Below, in pieces: positions 59,160 to 64,000 of a DNA stretch of 64,000 bases. Made by a program: the position numbers and the translations under genes. The notes beneath the pieces are model-generated. The model was not told the origin of the DNA. It ran no database searches and saw only the letters and a list, made by a program, of their open reading frames with translations. Origin of the DNA: Nocardia tengchongensis. GTDB lineage: Bacteria > Actinomycetota > Actinomycetes > Mycobacteriales > Mycobacteriaceae. Positions within the stretch are counted from its first letter, which is position 1, and every line of letters begins with the position of its first letter. The stretch lies in assembly GCF_018362975.1 (NCBI RefSeq), contig NZ_CP074371.1:3968001-4032000 (forward strand). The letters are read 5' to 3'.

Positions 59160-60873
59160 TCAGTTCACGCAGGGGATCTTCGAGCCGATGGTTGTGGTCA
59201 CCGGCTTGCCGGAGTCGGGCGCGTCCGAGGTGGTCGTGTCCGTGGTCGCGGCCAGGCTGTTGCTGGAGCCGTTGGCGGTGGTGGTCGGGGTGGTGGAGGT
59301 CGCGGTCGGGTCCAGGGTGGCGGGGATGTCGAGGTCGCTGCCGACGACCAGCTTCACGTGCCCGGCCGAGACCGAGGTCGACGGGCTGACCGGCAGGCCG
59401 CCGAACATCTCGGAGACCTGCTTGGCGTCGGTGTCCGCGCCGGCGCCGTAGTAGACCGTCGAGCTGGTGCCGTCACGTAGGAGGCGTTGGCGACCTCACC
59501 GGCGGGGAATCCCTTGTCGGTCAACAGCTTCGACACCTTGGCCGCCTGGCCGGGGGTGCCGCTGGCGTTGACCACGTCCAGCGTCGAGGTGGGGGTGACG
59601 ACCGGGGCGCTGGGCGCGGCCGGGGTGGAGACGCCGAACGCCTCGCGGACCGTCTTCTTGATCGCCACCGGATCGATGACGTTGACGTCCTGGCCGTCGA
59701 CATTGTCGTAGCGCAGTACCGGCAGGGTGCGGAACTCCACCGACGGCGAGTCCGCACGGCCCAGGGTGGTGGCGAAATCGGTGAGGCTCCAGCCGTCGGA
59801 GAGCACCACGTCCTTGTGCGCCACGTCGATGAGCGCCTTCAGCCGTCCCGGATTGGTCAGCGTGCCCGAGCTTTTCATCGAGTTCGCGACCGAGGTGAGG
59901 AATGCCTGCTGGCGGTGGGTGCGGTCGAGGTCGCCGTTCTCGAGGCCGTGCCGCTGCCGCACGAAGGCGAGCGCGTCGGAGCCGTCGAGGTGCTGGGGTC
60001 CGGCGGGGAACTGCGCGCCGGAGTAGTAGCTGTCGTCCACGGCGTGGTTGAGGCACACGTCCACGCCGCCGAGCGCGGTCGCCAGATCGTAGAAGCCCGC
60101 CAGGGAGACCTCGGCGAACCGGTTGATCGGCACGCCTGTGAGCGCTTTCACAGTCTGAACGATGCTGGCGCGCCCGGCTTCCCGGCCCTGGCGCTCCAGT
60201 TCGGGACCCTCGGCCATGCCCTTCGCCTTGAGCTTCTCCTCGACCGTGTACTTCTTGAGGCCGTAGGACTCCTTGATCTTGGCGTGGTCGTAGCCGGGGA
60301 TGCCCTGGACGGCCACGTAGTCGTCGCGCGGGATGGAGAACGCGACGATGTGCTTGAGGTCCTTCGGAATGTGCACCAGGATCAGCGAATTGGCGTTGTA
60401 GCCGCCCTCGGTGCCGTCGCCGGCGTGCAGCTGATCCAGGATCTCCTTGGGGAGATCGTTGCCGTTCAGGTCTTTTCGGGTGTCCAGGCCGATCAGCAGC
60501 ATGTTGATGTCGCCGTCGAGGTTCACGTCCTCGGGGGAGATCGCGCCGGAGCGGGTGAAGCCCTGGTCCAGGCTGGTCTCGCCGTACCAGACGATGCCGG
60601 TGATGCCCATCACGCCGGCCGCGACCATTGCCATGATGCCGCGTCCGGCCAGCCGCAGGCGCTTGTCGCGCTCGCGTTCGGCGGCGGTGCGTTCTTTACG
60701 GTCCGGGGTGCGTCGCGGCGATCCTCGGTACGACGACGGCTCGCGCGCGGGGGAGTGGAGTCGCCCTGGGCGCGCCGCGAGCGGCGGGGAGCTGGGTTCG
60801 GCGTTTCCGGTGCCTGGGTACGGCCCGGTTGGGGGCCGACAACCGGCAGCGGTTGGGTGGCGTCGTCGTACAT
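59160..60873 (-). CDS. LytR-CpsA-Psr (LCP) cell-wall ligase with LytR_C domain, two frameshifts
   Basis: LCP enzymes attach polymers such as arabinogalactan to peptidoglycan. After a charged disordered N-terminus and one membrane helix (IMAMVAAGVMGITGIVWYG) the LCP core has INMLLIGLDTRKD, AFSIPRDDYVAV, ALGGVDVCLNHAVDD and the AFVRQRHGLENGDLDRTHRQQAF arginine motif. A LytR_C domain and a Thr/Ser-rich tail follow. The frame breaks near 60710 (one missing base in a C/G run, between RRDAP and DRKERTAAERERD) and near 59473 (one missing base, between NASYV and DGTSSTVYYGAGA). The start is uncertain: ATG at 60873 or GTG at 60942. Confidence 0.87.
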
Positions 60874-60924
60874 GGCGCTGTCGAGTGTGCCGTAAGCGGC
60901 GCTTCCTGTCAGATTTCCGCCCGG

Positions 60925-63254
<2,330 letters not shown>

Positions 63255-63258
<4 letters not shown>

Positions 63259-64000
63259 GCGATGTGGTGAAACAGCTTTCGGCCCTCGACAAGGCGCACG
63301 TCCTCGCCGACGCGCTGCCGTGGCTGCAGAAGTTCCGCGACAAGATCGTGGTCGTGAAGTACGGCGGCAACGCCATGATCGACGACGAACTCAAGCGCGC
63401 CTTCGCCGCCGACATGGCGTTCCTGCGCACCGTCGGCGTGCACCCGGTGGTGGTGCACGGCGGCGGCCCGCAGATCAGCGCCATGCTGAAGAAGCTCGGC
63501 ATGGCCGGGGAATTCCGCGGCGGCTTCCGGGTCACCACGCCCGAGGTCATGGACGTGGTGCGGATGGTGCTGTTCGGGCAGGTGGGCCGGGAACTGGTGG
63601 GGCTCATCAACGCCCACGGCCCCTACGCGGTCGGCATCTCCGGTGAGGACGCGCACCTGTTCACCGCCACCCGCCGCACCGTGCAGGTCGACGGCGAGGC
63701 CACCGATATCGGCCTGGTCGGCGACGTCACCTCCGTGGAGCCGTCGGCCGTGCTGGATCTGATCGCGGCGGGCCGGATTCCGGTGGTGTCCACCATCGCC
63801 CCGGACGCCGACGGCGTGGTGCACAACATCAACGCCGACACCGCCGCGGCCGCGCTGGCCGAGGGCATCGGCGCCGAGAAGCTGGTCGTCCTCACCGATG
63901 TCGAAGGCCTGTACACGAATTGGCCCGACCGGTCCTCGCTGACCAGTCACATCGACACCGACGAACTGGCCAAGTTGCTGCCGTCGCTGGACGAGGGCAT
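63255..64000 (+). CDS. argB: Acetylglutamate kinase (3' end off the window)
   Basis: ArgB phosphorylates N-acetylglutamate and is the usual arginine-feedback point. The N-terminal helix ([23 protein letters not shown]) is the one used for hexamer formation in arginine-sensitive kinases. The core motifs [32 protein letters not shown] and [30 protein letters not shown] are present. The window ends after 248 codons, so about 50 residues are missing. The ATG overlaps the argJ stop. Confidence 0.96.

Overview
The window is high-GC actinobacterial DNA, most likely from Nocardia or a close mycolate-containing relative. Its backbone follows the gene order I recall for Mycobacterium tuberculosis Rv1630-Rv1654: rpsA, coaE, a DUF402 gene, uvrB, a TB15.3-type universal stress protein, uvrA, DUF1844-infC-rpmI-rplT-tsnR-like, pheS-pheT, then argC-argJ-argB. 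A methyltransferase gene runs off the left edge and argB off the right edge. I see no tRNA, rRNA, CRISPR or prophage.

Region by region. 1-8 kb: rpsA, a Tat-exported phospholipase C, coaE, and two DUF402 paralogues flanking a secreted protein. 8-13 kb: uvrB behind a PafBC-type DNA-damage promoter, a VOC protein with a divergent AraC regulator, a DoxX protein and the stress protein. 13-20 kb: a HelD-like ATPase, a GGDEF diguanylate cyclase, a stand-alone ketosynthase and the DevS (DosS) sensor kinase. 20-22 kb: DevR (DosR) and, divergently, a hibernation factor of the RafH type with a DevR-box-like motif between them. 22-25 kb: uvrA, again behind a PafBC-type promoter. 25-30 kb: a three-gene operon of cytochrome b5-fused desaturase, type III polyketide synthase and SyrD-like ABC exporter, the best candidate for an undescribed lipid or phenolic-lipid pathway. 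30-43 kb: an LprG/LppX lipoprotein, a methyltransferase-TetR pair with tandem operators, the infC operon with a rare AUC start, a TetR/MFS/DoxX efflux module, a lipB-like gene and pheST.

43-61 kb is an accessory island between pheT and argC, where M. tuberculosis has almost nothing. Two inverted ~1.9-kb 13E12-type HNH elements (43.1-45.0 and 54.9-56.8 kb) bracket ~9.9 kb holding an alpha/beta hydrolase, a short Rho paralogue, two unrecognised genes, an NTF2-like gene and a GlxA-hydrolase-monooxygenase-hydrolase group. To its right lie an F420-type oxidoreductase, an ECF41 sigma factor, a PEP-mutase-like enzyme and an LCP ligase; the arginine operon follows.

At least eight single-base frameshifts break otherwise well-conserved genes (rpsA twice, devS, an alpha/beta hydrolase, an FAD monooxygenase twice, the LCP gene twice). 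Most fall in short homopolymers and one gene is essential, so assembly error is the likeliest cause. These genes are annotated as whole loci with the breaks noted.
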